Assembly (NCBI GenBank): GCA_027475525.1
Contig: JAMWFC010000113.1
Coordinates: 2,592,001-2,656,000 of the forward strand
Source: Macrolepiota albuminosa
Taxonomy: Eukaryota; Basidiomycota; Agaricomycetes; Agaricales; Agaricaceae
Reading direction: 5' to 3'
DNA: 64,000 nt
Translations under genes and position numbers: made by a program
Part shown: piece by piece, positions 1 to 11,319 of the stretch
Layout: each line of letters begins with the position of its first letter
Position numbering within the stretch: position 1 is the first letter of the stretch
Notes under the pieces: generated by a model
Database searches by the model: none
Told to the model about the DNA's origin: nothing
The model's input: the letters and a program-made list of their open reading frames with translations, nothing else

Positions 1-189
1 ATTGACTCAAGTGCCAGGTATGTGTTTCACAGCTAATCGAAGAATAATAAATCTTATGGAGTTGCAGGATTTGTTGATGAAGGAAACAAGAATGTGGATT
101 ACTTGTTGGATGATAGGAATGAAGAGGAGGAGAGGGAGGAATTTGAGCCAGTCCTGCATGATGATGAATATGAGGAGAACAACATATAA
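1..189 (+). CDS. 3' end of an unidentified gene (cut by the window edge)
   Basis: An open frame enters the window at base 2, is interrupted by a likely 50-bp intron (18-67, GTATGT...TTGCAG with a CTAAT branch site) and ends with TAA at 187-189. Splicing gives a very acidic C-terminus beginning LTQVPGFVDEG, rich in Asp and Glu. I do not recognise the family. The acidic tail and the transposon-rich surroundings make a multi-copy transposon-associated protein possible, but this is inference. Confidence 0.3.
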
Positions 190-1044
190 GAGTTTGCCTA
201 CAGAGTTATGCTGACACACAAGAGTGACTTGGATTTGAGATGATGAAGAATGCTTCCCACCAGCCAACTTGCTATAATTGTGGCATGTTTATTGATGGAC
301 TGTTGTTATCATGGTTTACCACCACTAACAAATCTCAGTCTTTACCCAGTGACTACTTTTGTGCAAAGTATTTTGTTTGGCTGCTTCATCTTCTATGCCA
401 AGGATCTGGAATACCTTGTCCTGAATGTCTTGTAGCTTCACATCACACTGGCACCAAGTAGTCATCAAGTAATCAACCCTGTAATGTATTGTACAATATC
501 TCTTGTTACTATGCATCTGATGTTCCGTTCTCTATGTAGAAACATAATTCATGTATGAGGTCCTCAGTTACCAAGAGATCTAAGCTTCTGAGCTTGTATT
601 TCCCTTCTCCTCATTTGATTTAATTTACTCAATTTTGCCACCGATGTACAACTATAGTTTGCGAGCCCAGATCAAGAAGCGTCGCAGTGTTGATATATAT
701 TGATACAGTACATATACCAAAGGTAGTACTACTATAAGTATGAAATATCAACCAGATGTCTGTAAGAATATGTTCTGAGCGAGATAGCATTTCAAAATCT
801 GATAGCCTATTTTGAGCATTTTGCCAGGGCCAGGGCAGACACCCGATAAGCGGTGGTCACGTTCGCGCTACCCGCTCCCCCATCTGGTAACATCCACGCT
901 TCTGGTATCCGAGTTTTTGCTTCCGAACTTCCATTGCTCCACTACCACGTGGTATGAGGCGAAGATATATAATATCATGGGTAGCAAAGTACTCCGATAT
1001 TTACCTCTACTCACTTTCACGATCCACTTTGACCCGATAATAAC
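190..1044. other. Intergenic, no gene seen
   Basis: Only short ORFs in conflicting frames occur here. The last about 150 bp must hold the promoter of the dehydrogenase gene that starts at 1045. A TATA-like string (atatataatatc) lies at 964-975. No RNA gene or repeat was seen. Confidence 0.4.
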
Positions 1045-2593
1045 ATGTCCGAACTCACAGGAAAGACAATGAAGGCTCTGTGGTACAACGCTGTGAGTGC
1101 ATATTGATATATTGATGCTGTGGAGTTGTTCACATGCCTTATTATTGATTGTTCTCCAGCCTGAGCAATTTGAAATCAAGCAGGTACCTATCCCTGAAGT
1201 CGGTGATGATGATGTCCTTTTGAAAGGTTAGTTCATCTATTCTTGAAGAGAATAATAATTGACGTTTCACGTGAGTTCACTGCTGCGGTTCGTCAAATTT
1301 TTCATGTTGTTGAGGATGGTACACCAATTGCTACCCAGGTGTTTGCGGCACAGACCAACACATCCACCATGTGTGTCACCTTTGCCGAAATGTACAGAAA
1401 TGAAGCTTAACAACCGTTTCAGGGAGAGTTTATCTCCAAGTTCCCAGTATGAACGTACCTGCATTTCTGCTATAGCGATCACCAATATTTTATCCCAGCT
1501 CATCCCAGGACATGAAGCAATTGGTTCCGTCGTGAAGATGGGAAAGAATGTCAAGGGATTTGAGATTGGAGACCGCTGTGTTGCAGACGTTGGCATTACT
1601 GTGAGTCTGATGCCTGTCAACCATGTGACAGCCACACAAAGCACTTTTCACTCTATAGTGTGAGAATTGCTTCTACTGCCGGAGAGGTCAATCACTCTTG
1701 TGTGAGAACTTCAATTCGCGCGGTGTAACTCTCGATGGCGGGTTCGCCGAGTACGTTGTTTAGTACGTCCTTCTTTCAGTGGTCTCTGTCCACGTCTTTA
1801 CAGAGATACTCCGATCTGCCTCGTTCAGCCAACAGAAGAAGCTTTACAAAGTGAAGAATCTCAGTGATGAGGAGGCCACCTTGCTCGAGCCTGCGGCTTG
1901 TGCCATTCATGGTCTCGACAAACTCAATCCTCCTGTCGGTGTTGAAGTACTTTTACTGGGCGCAGGCCCTACAGGTCTCATCCTCGCCCAATTGCTCAAA
2001 TTAAATGGGGCATCTCGAGTTGTAATTGCAGCAAACAAAGGCATCAAGATGGACATTGCAAAACAGCTCGACGCAGGCGATGAGTATATTGAGCTCGATC
2101 GGCAAAACCCTGAAGCACAGTGGCAGAAGTTGAAAGAAAGCAACCCTTATGGTTTCGATGTGGTTGTAGAAGCGACGGGCGTAGAAAAGCTCGCAAATGA
2201 GAGCATTAACTACGTCAGGCGAGGTGGTACATTGATGATATACGGTGTGTACGAAAACAAGGCGCTCGTACACTGGCCACCATCCAAGGTAATTAATTCA
2301 TCCTTAATTCTCTCACAAAGTATATTCATGAATTGATATAGATATTTGGAGACGAGATCAAGGTCAATTTTCGCACTGATCATGAGAAGTGATGGGCAAC
2401 TCCTCACATTTGTTGTTAGATCATCGGTTCATTCTCTCAAACGTTCTGTTTTCCTCGCGCAGTTGCTTACTTAGACAGCGGCAAGATCAGAACCAAAGGA
2501 ATGGTTACCGATGTCTTCAAGTTGAGCGACTACCAGAAGGCCCTTGATAAAATGAGCAGTAGGGGAGCACTCAAGATTGCGATCAAGCCATAG
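1045..2593 (+). CDS. Zinc-dependent alcohol/polyol dehydrogenase (medium-chain family)
   Basis: This encodes an NAD(P)-dependent zinc alcohol dehydrogenase of the sorbitol/xylitol/arabinitol type, expected in the cytosol and oxidising a sugar alcohol or secondary alcohol. The first exon begins [16 protein letters not shown] and is followed by an intron at 1093-1159. Spliced exons show the catalytic zinc cysteine in GVCGTD, then LIPGHEA, the structural-zinc cysteines in [18 protein letters not shown], the [10 protein letters not shown] segment and the Rossmann motif GAGPTG. The C-terminus is [20 protein letters not shown] and the stop is at 2591-2593. About eight short introns are needed. The exon around 1300-1375 is the least certain: the few residues normally found before GVCGTD are not obvious, so either a micro-exon was missed or there is a small deletion. 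The exact polyol substrate cannot be read from sequence. Confidence 0.85.
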
Positions 2594-3102
2594 CTCTGGA
2601 ATAGCATGAATAGTATACTCATAATCAATTAGGCACCTCAAATTTGTCATGTGTAGCGAGTGTGCGCTGAGCTTAGGTATCACCCGATGTAACAAGCAAA
2701 TGAATTCTTTCCAATTTCTTTGTCTGTTTCAGATTAGGACCTTGTCACGCAGAAAGGGCGAGCACTTGTGATCGGATACTCAAGACAAAATGTGAGGAAG
2801 TATCTTGAAAAAGCCTCGTTTAGCATATGACCATCATAATGGGACTGTATTTAAATGTTCCCTTCTATCTGGTGCTGTGCGTGACCTTCTAATGGGTCAT
2901 CTCACACCAAATCATGAATTGCAATGCAACACATCCACTTTATGTCCTGTTGGCAATAAATCGTAGCAGTGCACGTGTGTGCCAATCCCCGACCCATGAA
3001 ACAATAAATAGTATAAAACAGTTGAAATTTATTAACAAATAAAATTTTAAGGCAATACATTGTATTTTGTTTGGCTAGCATAAAAAAAGAGCAGTGTGCT
3101 TT
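2594..3102. other. Intergenic, no gene seen
   Basis: This is the 3' region of the dehydrogenase gene followed by AT-rich DNA. It has several AATAAA-like strings (for example near 2957 and 3003) but no supported coding sequence. Confidence 0.4.
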
Positions 3103-3720
3103 TCAGTCAGCCTCCATAGTAAGAGGTTGCAGAGCATCTTCACTGTCAACCACAGTGTGTTTGATGCAATGAGTAGGAAAATCATCTGGATCTTCTTGCA
3201 AGTTTCTCATGCAAGATATGCAAGATGGTTGAGAAGGCACTGCTACTTGAAGTTGTGCTATCCTATCATTCAGCAACTGGCATGCATTATTAGGTAAAAA
3301 ATGATAAAAAAAGCAAAAAAAAACATGCACTTGATTTGCAGTCCTGGCAATAAGCAAAAGTTTATCTAAATGAACCAATGGAGCATTCTTGCATTCCACT
3401 TTGACTGTGCAAAATATAACAGTGGCTTCCACTAAATGGCCTATATAAAAAGAATCTGGATAAACTTCTTTTTTCTCAGGTTGCCTAGAGGAAATAAAGT
3501 AAGATTAGAGAGCATGATCAAAATATATATGCAAATAAGGCATACCTTGTTTCAGGATTAGGGACAAGCTCTTTAAAAGTCACAACATTGTCATCTGTAT
3601 GCATGTAAGTACCATCAGACAGAATTCAAGTAAGAGCACCTCTAAGCTCACTCAACTCCTGCTTGTCATTGGTGCTCACTGGCTCTGTGGAAGGAGTTTT
3701 GCAGACATTAAGCATTCCTC
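3103..3720 (-). pseudogene. Decayed multi-copy fungal gene of unknown function
   Basis: On the minus strand a spliceable frame runs from about 3720 to the stop near 3103. Two introns (about 3488-3545 and one removing the T-rich stretch about 3294-3348) join segments reading MHTDDNVVTFKELVPNPET, then YIGHLVEATVIFCTVKVE, then LLNDRIAQLQVAVPSQ, ending PLTMEAD. Upstream of MHTDDN an in-frame TGA interrupts the frame, so the copy is broken. The 'GHLVEA' type segment resembles proteins scattered in many copies through agaricomycete genomes next to transposons, but I cannot name the family with confidence. It lies just inside the transposon-rich region, which fits a relic. Confidence 0.4.
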
Positions 3721-4744
3721 TTACAGTATTACACTGACAACTCTAGGGCACTTGTCAGCTTGGCCTGGTTTTTATCTTTTTTTCCAGCTCTAAAATGATG
3801 AGTTTCAGACTTCCATCAATGCACTAGGGCTATCTACAAACCCCCACTACTCCTAAATATTCTCAGATGCCACCACCATTTAACTTTGGAACACCAATGC
3901 CTTATTATCACAACTCTCTACAATCACACACTTTTGCATCAGCTACATACAGCACTTTAAAGGCTGATATTTATGCATGGTGCAAAAATCACGATCTTGG
4001 AAATGCTGAATGTTGAAGATTGATTAAGCTGGGCTTTATTGTTGGTGAAACAGCAAGTCTCACTGATTTTTCAAGGGATATGTGTCAGAGGACTCTTTAT
4101 TTCTTCACTCTCCTTTTATTCATTTTCTTATTTCTTCTGTAATTCTCTCACTTTATTGTTTTTATTCTTTCAACACTATCTATTAGTACTATTTTTAGCC
4201 TTTGAAGTGCTCTGATTCTTTAGCTATCATTCAGACAAGTATGGGCCCTTCAACACTACATATAGACTGCTTATATAAGCTAGAGTTTGTCAGAGTTCAC
4301 CTTTTATTTGTGCAATTACTTGTTTAGGCAATTTTTGAGTTTTTAAGATTCTGTTATCCTGTATAATTGTTTTCCATGCTTCAGAGGCCCTAGATGATAG
4401 AGTATTACTAGCAAAAGAACAGAAACTCAGAGTGTTTTCAGACATGTCTAAAATAAGTTTTATTACCTAGCAAAAGAACAGAAACTAAGTCATGTAAGTA
4501 CTAGGTATTTTTGTATGCTGAGTTGAGCCTTACCTCAGAGTGTTTTTGGACATGTCTGAGGTGGGCAGTACGTTGATGACGCCCAAATCAAGCTGGACGC
4601 TGCGTGGACTATCACTAGTGCAGCTACTTAGCCAATATAGCTTTGGGCATGCTAAGTGTGTGAGAAAGTCCCAGACAGGTCCCAGAGAACACATGGTAGG
4701 CAAGAGGTTGGTGGCAAGGAAAGTGGGTGATTGGAGGCACTTGC
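3721..4744. other. AT-rich gene-free stretch
   Basis: Only short ORFs in scrambled frames are present. An imperfect direct repeat of 'gcaaaagaacagaaactcag'-like sequence occurs near 4411-4435 and 4470-4486. It is probably decayed transposon sequence. Confidence 0.35.
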
Positions 4745-4898
4745 GTATGGCTCCAAAATGTGGCTACAGGGCGCTAAAAGTCGCTAAGGGGGAGCGCTAA
4801 GAGCATGGGAAAGTCGCTAAGGTATGGCTCCAAAATGTGGCTACAGGGCGCTAAAAGTCGCTAAGGGGGAGCGCTAAGAGCATGGGAAAGTCGCTAAG
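4745..4898. repeat. Exact 77-bp tandem duplication #1
   Basis: Bases 4745-4821 are identical to 4822-4898. The unit contains several CGCTAA motifs. The period matches seven other duplications in this window in unrelated sequence, which suggests an assembly artefact (see findings). Confidence 0.9.
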
Positions 4899-4997
4899 GA
4901 AGGCGCTAAGAGGTGCGGGAAAGAGTCGCTAAGAGGCGCTAAGTGTTAGCACCTAGAATGTGATAATAAAAGGATGAGATTGCTTAGCGGATCTAAG

Positions 4998-5154
4998 CAC
5001 GAAAGCCAAGCTGTAGTTGCAAGGCGCTAGAGAGAGAGAGATATAGAAAACTAGAGCAGAGTCCCCTTGCTTGACACGAAAGCCAAGCTGTAGTTGCAAG
5101 GCGCTAGAGAGAGAGAGATATAGAAAACTAGAGCAGAGTCCCCTTGCTTGACAC
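4998..5154. repeat. Exact 77-bp tandem duplication #2
   Basis: 4998-5074 equals 5075-5151, with three further chance matches. The unit contains a short GA microsatellite (agagagagagag). Confidence 0.9.
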
Positions 5155-5551
5155 AGTCAACAAGAGGTAGTCTGTTGCATATGGAGACCAAAATGTTGGG
5201 ATACGATCCCTACTGCCAAATTGATTCCCTGTACTACTAACAAAAAGTAGGTATTTATAGTAAAGAAAGTTAGCCGACGCTAAGAGGTTAAGCGCCGCTA
5301 GAGGGTGGTAAACTGATGAAAATGTAAGTAAATGCGGTGAATTGAATTGTATAGTAAAAAGGTCCATAATGATGCTGTCATGGAAATACTTCATCATTTC
5401 CCCTTGTAAGCGCTGCCACTGGCTAAGAGCATTATGCCGGATTGACTGATGCCCAGTGTCTGTGTAAATGTATAGCCTTGGAGTGCAAGTGGCAAGGTGC
5501 GGCGAGGTGTCAATAGTGGTGTGAAGAATAAGTGGTGCCATAAAAAGTGGT

Positions 5552-5705
5552 CTGAGAGTAATTGGAGTCTGTAGCTGCGAGTTATTAGTGTAAAAATATG
5601 AGACAAATAGCGCTGGAAGCGCTAGAGCCTGAGAGTAATTGGAGTCTGTAGCTGCGAGTTATTAGTGTAAAAATATGAGACAAATAGCGCTGGAAGCGCT
5701 AGAGC
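5552..5705. repeat. Exact 77-bp tandem duplication #3
   Basis: 5552-5628 is identical to 5629-5705, and the bases flanking the two copies differ on both sides. Confidence 0.9.
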
Positions 5706-5845
5706 GTGGCACTTCTGGTGGTACTAGTGGGCTGATGTGAGGTGCGGGTATTGGTGCTATCTGTAGCCAGCCATGATGCAGGCTCATCAACGTAACTATG
5801 GAATATGAGTAGTGCAGTGATGACACCAACTGTGGTTGGTGTAGT

Positions 5846-6306
5846 ACTTGATTGCAAGTAGTACTGATAGTTCTGGGGCTTGATGGTGTAGAATGTCACT
5901 TCAAATGCACACTGACTTGAGGATGAAATTGAGATGTTATAATGTTTAAGGCTTTCAATAATCTTTTTGAAAGCAGAGGGTTCTCAACAAACTCCAGCCT
6001 AAGCAATTCACTTCCCTGGGAATCACCAAGCCTTTGCCTATCAATTGCCTGGTTATTCTCTACTCTACTTGGGATAAGTACTTAATTGCAAGTAGTACTG
6101 ATAGTTCTGGGGCTTGATGATGTAGAATGTCACTTCCAATGCACACTAACTTGAGGATGAAATTGAGATGTTATAATGTTGAAGGCTTTCAATAATCTTC
6201 CTGAAAGCAGAGGGTTCTCAACAAACTCCAGCCTAAGCAATTCACTTTCTGGAAATCACCAAGCCTTTGCCTATCAATTGCCTGGTTATTCTCTACTCTA
6301 CTTGGA
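5846..6306. repeat. Diverged tandem duplication, period about 234 bp
   Basis: The segment starting ttgcaagtagtactgatag at about 5852 recurs at about 6086 and continues in parallel to the words tggttattctctactctac at about 6049 and 6285. The copies differ by substitutions and small indels, so unlike the exact 77-bp duplications this is an old, genuine duplication. Confidence 0.7.
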
Positions 6307-6837
6307 CTATTTATACTAATTTTTCTAGTGCACAGACCACCAGATCACATGACTTTTTGCTCTTGACCTCCCAGCATTCCTGACCTAATTTGTCATTCTA
6401 TTTTCCATTTTGATGATGTATGTTTCAGTGCCACCATTCCATTCATCTCTTTCTTCCTCCATTCAATGCAGGTGCCACCATTCTGTTCATCTCTTTTGAC
6501 ATCCCTCCATGCTTTTTTTCCTTTCCCCTTTCAGTCATGTCAAGTCAGGCATTGTCAGATCAGATCTTGATCTAGATCATCACAATTTGATCCTATTTTG
6601 TCACCTCTGCCAGCTTCCATGCTTCCCCTTCCCATAACAGTGTTTGGACTATTGTTGAGTTGATAGCTTGAGCTGGTCTCTGTCCTTTGTTCTGTACTGT
6701 TTGTGTATTTATTGGGGTGTTTTTGAAGATATAATTTGTTGAGACTGCTATCAGGAGGCTTACAGTTTTCAGCCTTATGATTAAATGTTTATTTTGACTT
6801 CTGGTGCATGTTGTGTCCCTGACTGCTGGTACAGCAT
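6307..6837. other. AT-rich gene-free stretch
   Basis: There is no supported ORF. A short direct repeat 'gtgccaccattc' occurs at about 6430 and 6471. Confidence 0.35.
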
Positions 6838-7279
6838 CATATCATTGGGTGTGCTGGACATTACACAGTACAACACCATCTTCAGCGCCTGGCATGCATA
6901 GTTGTGAGAAGTCCTGACAGAGTCCTGGTGTGCTCAAGCAGATGTAATTATTCAACATGCTAAATGATAGCGCTTCTGATGCTACCTGGCAAGTTGTAAG
7001 CAAGATGGTTCAGGCAAAGATATTGAGAAGAGAAGAAGTAGCACAATGTAATGTGCCCATAGGTAGCACTGTAGACAATGAAGATAAAAGAAACAAAGCT
7101 AGCACCCAACTTAGTGATAAAGTTAGGACAAGCTAGCATGATTTGAATGCTGAGTGTAACTTGGGTGCTCAAAGAGTTACGATTTGTTGCTATGTATATG
7201 CAGAGTAGCTATCTTTTATACTATACGCTACTGTATTTTTGAAATAAGTCTATTTGCGGCACTACCAATTAGCGCCTCT
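6838..7279 (+). repeat. Left arm of a long diverged inverted repeat
   Basis: This arm, read in reverse complement, matches 9340-9785. Shared landmarks include 'atggtgttgtactg' (in the right arm near 9739, inverted in this arm near 6868), the 'gggcacatta' block (9558, inverted near 7048) and 'gtgctatcattta' (9650, inverted near 6963). The arms flank about 2 kb that includes an old LTR. It could be two inverted copies of one element or the terminal inverted repeats of a large DNA transposon. Confidence 0.6.
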
Positions 7280-7283
7280 TCTC

Positions 7284-8055
7284 TGTCAGGTTCTGCTGAG
7301 TTGGGAGCTTTCTGGAAAAGCAACACCTTTACAAGGCAGACTTGATCTATGTGTACTCAGGTGGTCTAGAACTCCAGACCATGCTCCAGGGTTCAAGATG
7401 TGAACAAGGATTTCCCAGGATAAGGGACTTAGTCTGGAGATCAGGAGAAGTTAAAAAGAGAAAGGAGTTAAGATCAAGTCGAGAACCAGGGGTTCTAAGA
7501 TGAGACCAGAATTAATAAACTTCAAGTTGCAAAGTGTGTACTAATCTCAAGAGCATGCAAATAAGTTGAGTGTGCCAGTCAAAGCATACCAGTCAGTGTG
7601 TACCAGTCAATCAAAAGGGCATGCAAACAATCAATGTGATATTAAGACTAGTCTACTACAAGTGGGTAGCTACTCTTTAAGTACCAGTGGGGGTTACTCC
7701 AGATTCCTGAGGGGTTCCAGGATGTCTGGGGTGCTTCCAGGAGTTAATAGGCAGCAGAGGAAGGAAGGAAAATTGTATACCAGGAATTGTGCATGCAGAG
7801 CGTGCAATTAATTGGCATGGAGGGATAGTCATGATGCATGATGTGTGATAGCCAGGGTGATTTGATGTGATCTGATTATGGATCATCATGTTAGCAGATA
7901 GTCCCAGAGTCTATGATGCAGAGCTGTCAGGAGGCATGTGTGATGGCAGGGCTTAATGCATATGATGGCAGTGGAGGTGGTCCTGATGGCAGGAGTTGTG
8001 TCACAGGGTTGGCAGGGGTGTTCTGGGGTGGTTCTGGGTAGGAGAGGTCATGACA
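7284..8055 (-). mobile_element. Old CpG-depleted LTR (solo or fragment)
   Basis: Read on the minus strand, this segment is homologous end to end with the solo LTR at 12527-13396, from TGTCA at 8055 to TGACA at 7284. Differences are mostly C-to-T and G-to-A changes at CpG sites: the younger copy has cgccaattgatcgcgcg (12794-12810) where this copy reads tgccaattaattgcacg (minus strand, 7817-7801). No clean target-site duplication remains. Confidence 0.7.
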
Positions 8056-9339
8056 TCTCCTGACACATAGCAAAAAAAATTTTGCCATCAAACTTAACCA
8101 TGTCACATACACTGACGCACTCCCTGACGCTGCTGTCTACTAATGAGGTTGCCCCTCTGGTCACCTGGGAGGCCTGGGATGCCCGTTACTGGCATTGACT
8201 AGATTGTGAGCATGTGGTGGCACTTGCCCAACAATGTAAGTATACTCATGCCACTTTTGCTTGGCATGATCAATGTCTCTTTTCCAGAGCAACAAAACCT
8301 TCCCACTCTGGAGGCTGGTCCCAGCCGTCTCCCAGAACCTGCTTCAGAGGCAGGCTCAAGTAGCCTCCTGGAGTTGGTGTCTGAGCCCCTCTCTGAGGTG
8401 GGACCTAGCCACTCTGCACCTATCTTTGCATAGATGACAGTCTGCCCCCCTCATCCTTACTTTTCACTCCAGCCTCGCCTTTCTGCCTCTCATTTTTGTC
8501 AATCCAAGATGGCCCCAGGAATAATCTCAGTGGTCCCAGATGACTTGCACATTCCATGGGTGGGCATGGTGCAGGAGATGTTTGAGCAGGCCCTGGAGAG
8601 GCCCTGGAGAGGCCCCAGGGATTGCCCACTCATGAGTGGTGCGTTAGCAATGGGCCAGTAAGTGATTTTATACCTCTGGGCCTTCTGCTGATGCTGGTCT
8701 TAGTGTGTCCACTGTGCTCGCCAGTGATAGGCTTCTACTTAGACTGAGCGCATCAAGGAGCACACTACAGGCCTATGAACACAGGCTATACTCAAGACCC
8801 TAGCAATCCTCTCAGACACAGGACACCACGGATCTTAGCGCTCAATTATAGGCGTTGTTTATCAGTCTAAACCACCACTACTAAGCTTTCAGCATATGCC
8901 ACTTATTGACTTTAAAGGATTAGGAGACCAAGGACTCAGGGCGCTAGCATGATGGCGGGGACATGACTTTGACCAAACTCCAATCAGTTCCATAAAGGAG
9001 TTAGCATTAGGTGCTGCCATTGGATGAGGCACTTCAATCAGAAGTCTAAAGAATCAGCAGCGACAGAACAGGATATACTCTAGCCTGACATTTTATTTAT
9101 CAAGAATTGATACCAGGTTTAGCGCCGACAGTAGAACTCATGGCATCTGTCAAGGATTTTCTGACCATACCCTACAAAGGCCTGGCCAATCAGAATTACA
9201 CTAAAAAATGAGCAGACTCATACAAAGTTTAAGTCAGTTTAGAATTGCTGTGGCCAATGGGATATAACGCTGTTGGTCACCGTTTCTCTATGTGTGCTGG
9301 TCGCCGTTGACAGGTTGCCATTACCTACAACCATGAGGA
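8056..9339. other. Transposon-derived DNA with no intact gene
   Basis: Short frames at 8206-8433 (Pro/Glu/Ser-rich, LEAGPSRLPEPASEAG) and 8434-8661 look like pieces of a degenerate gag-like or linker region. Both are unsupported as genes. Confidence 0.35.
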
Positions 9340-9785
9340 GAGGTGCTAATTGATAGTGCTGCGAATGGACTTAGTTTAAAAATATAGTAGCACATAGTAT
9401 AAAAGATAGCTACTCTGGATGTACATAACAACAAATCATAACCTCTTGAGCACTCAGTTACACTTAGCATTCAAATCATGCTAGCTTTATCTGACTTTGT
9501 CACTAAGTCAAGCGCTAGCCTTGTCTATCTCATCTTCATTGTTTATGATGCCACCTATGGGCACATTACGCTGCACTACTTGTCTTTTCTTCTATATCTT
9601 TGTTTAAACTATGATGCTTACCATCTGCTAAGTAGCATCCGAGGTGCTATCATTTAGCGCATCATTCTATCACCTCTGCTCAAGCACACCAGGACCCTGT
9701 CAGGACTCCTCACAACTACGTACACCAAGCGCTGGAGATGGTGTTGTACTGCATATATGTCTAGCGCACCCAACTACAATTGGCG
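9340..9785 (-). repeat. Right arm of the long diverged inverted repeat
   Basis: This is the reverse-complement partner of 6838-7279. Similarity runs through the 'tacataacaacaaatc' and 'cactcagttacactt' blocks near 9421-9470 to about 9785. Confidence 0.6.
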
Positions 9786-11300
9786 TCATCACTGGATGGT
9801 GCCTTGCCTCTTTGAGGCCCCAAGTCCCTCATCTCAGAAGGATACCTTGGTTTGCGATGCATGTCAGCTTAACCATGAGTGGTGCTCCATATTGGCTCTG
9901 TGGAGGGCACATTGCTTTCACAGGAGCAGGAGTGGCCTTTGGAAGGGGTAACCTGGAGGATGGGGGTGGAGGAGAGAAATTGGGTCATGGAGCTGAGGGT
10001 TGGGTTGTCTGGAGGATTTGGGGGAGTCCAGTTGGGTGCATGCTGGCCAGTGGGGCCCCACCAGCAGCACCTGCAGGAGGGAGGGGCCTCAGGGTTGGGG
10101 ATTGAGCCTGGCCCATGGTCCTAGTCACATGTCAGGTGACTTGGGCGGGAGCCAGCAGAGGTCGAGGTAGGTGCTCAGACAAAGAGAAGCAACGAGCCTC
10201 TTGCCCAGACCATTGAAAAGAGCATGCTTACCCTTTGAGACCCCGCCTCTGGCCTCTCCATTGCATCTGTCTCCAGTAGTATTTTTGCCCTTGTTGGGGC
10301 AGCTGCTGGGTGTTGATGTGGAAGCTCTCTAGGAGCATCTAGAGCAGGCTAAGCAGGAGAGGAGAGAGTTGGCAGACCAGCACCAGGTAACGGCGGGACA
10401 CCTCCGGGAGGTCCAAACGTCTCTGGCATGGAGTGAGGAGGGGGCAAGGCAGGAGGCAGTAGCCAGGCAATAGGTGGAGGAGGACTGTGGGGTGGCACTT
10501 TGGGAGTTGAAGGCAGCACAGATTGCCAGGAGGGAGGTGGAGGCTGAGCAGGACATGCTGCAGGCCCAACTGGAGCTAGAGACAGGTCGTATGGAGCTGG
10601 CCTCCCCAAGTCTGTGGGGATTGCCTGGATGGCTATGCTGAGTAAGTGTCCCTTGCTTCCTGGGTGTTCTGGCACTGATGTCTCCAGATTGGGTCCAGGA
10701 GCATTGATTGCTCTTGGACAGAGTGGCTGCAGCTCTCATGTTGCTGCAGGAGAGGCAGTGGCCTAAGGTGATGACTCTTGGAGTGGAGCGGGGTATGGAC
10801 TTGCTAGAAAGGATGGTGGCCATGCACTGATGAAGAAATGTCCCTGCTCTGGAGACTTGGTTTGAATGGGTACTTGATGAGAGCAAGCTGCTTCCATCTT
10901 GGGACCAACTGCTGGAGGAGGTGTCGTAAGAGCATGTTCCAGAGAAGTTGGGAGGGGAGGAGCCCCAGGGGTGGCTGGCAGGTCCTGAGAAGGAGGAGGA
11001 GGAGGGGGCAGGAGGTCCAGGGGTCCCTCACTAGTTGATTTTCTTGTTTATCTTCTTTTTTTGATTTTTTTTGTGATACCATCATGACTTGCAGAGACTG
11101 TAAAATATTGTAATGTAGAAAAATGTACATACTTGTCCACTCAGGACTCGGAGGTCAAATAGGTAGCATAAGGAAGGCAAAATGTAAGCTAGGAGACTGT
11201 GCCAGGCTCAGTCATGGGGGGACAACTCCCAGGACTTGGAAATATTAGAAAGGGTAAGAAATGAGAAATAACAGAAAGAGACAGGAAATATACATGGGAG
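9786..11300 (+). pseudogene. Decayed coiled-coil (gag-like) coding relic
   Basis: Between about 10320 and 10610 the plus strand reads a heptad-like, Glu/Gln/Ala-rich stretch (EQAKQERRELADQHQ, then LREVQTSLAWSEEGARQE, then WELKAAQIARREVEAEQDML) broken by in-frame stops. Long Glu/Gln/Ala coiled coils of this type are common in gag-like proteins of agaricomycete retroelements. I cannot assign a family, and nothing intact remains. The antisense ORFs here are Pro/Ser-rich shadows. Confidence 0.4.
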
Positions 11301-11319
11301 TTGAATTTCTATTAAATTC

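Larger units (their letters stand above)
4760..5760. repeat. CGCTAA/TAGCGC-rich repetitive segment
   Basis: The words CGCTAA, CGCTAG and TAGCGC recur at irregular spacing, most densely at 4770-4990 and again near 5270-5310 and 5610-5705. The same words recur at 6968, 8830, 8940 and 9655, so they seem to belong to a dispersed repeat family. No open frame is convincing, so this may be the terminal region of a non-coding element. Confidence 0.4.
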
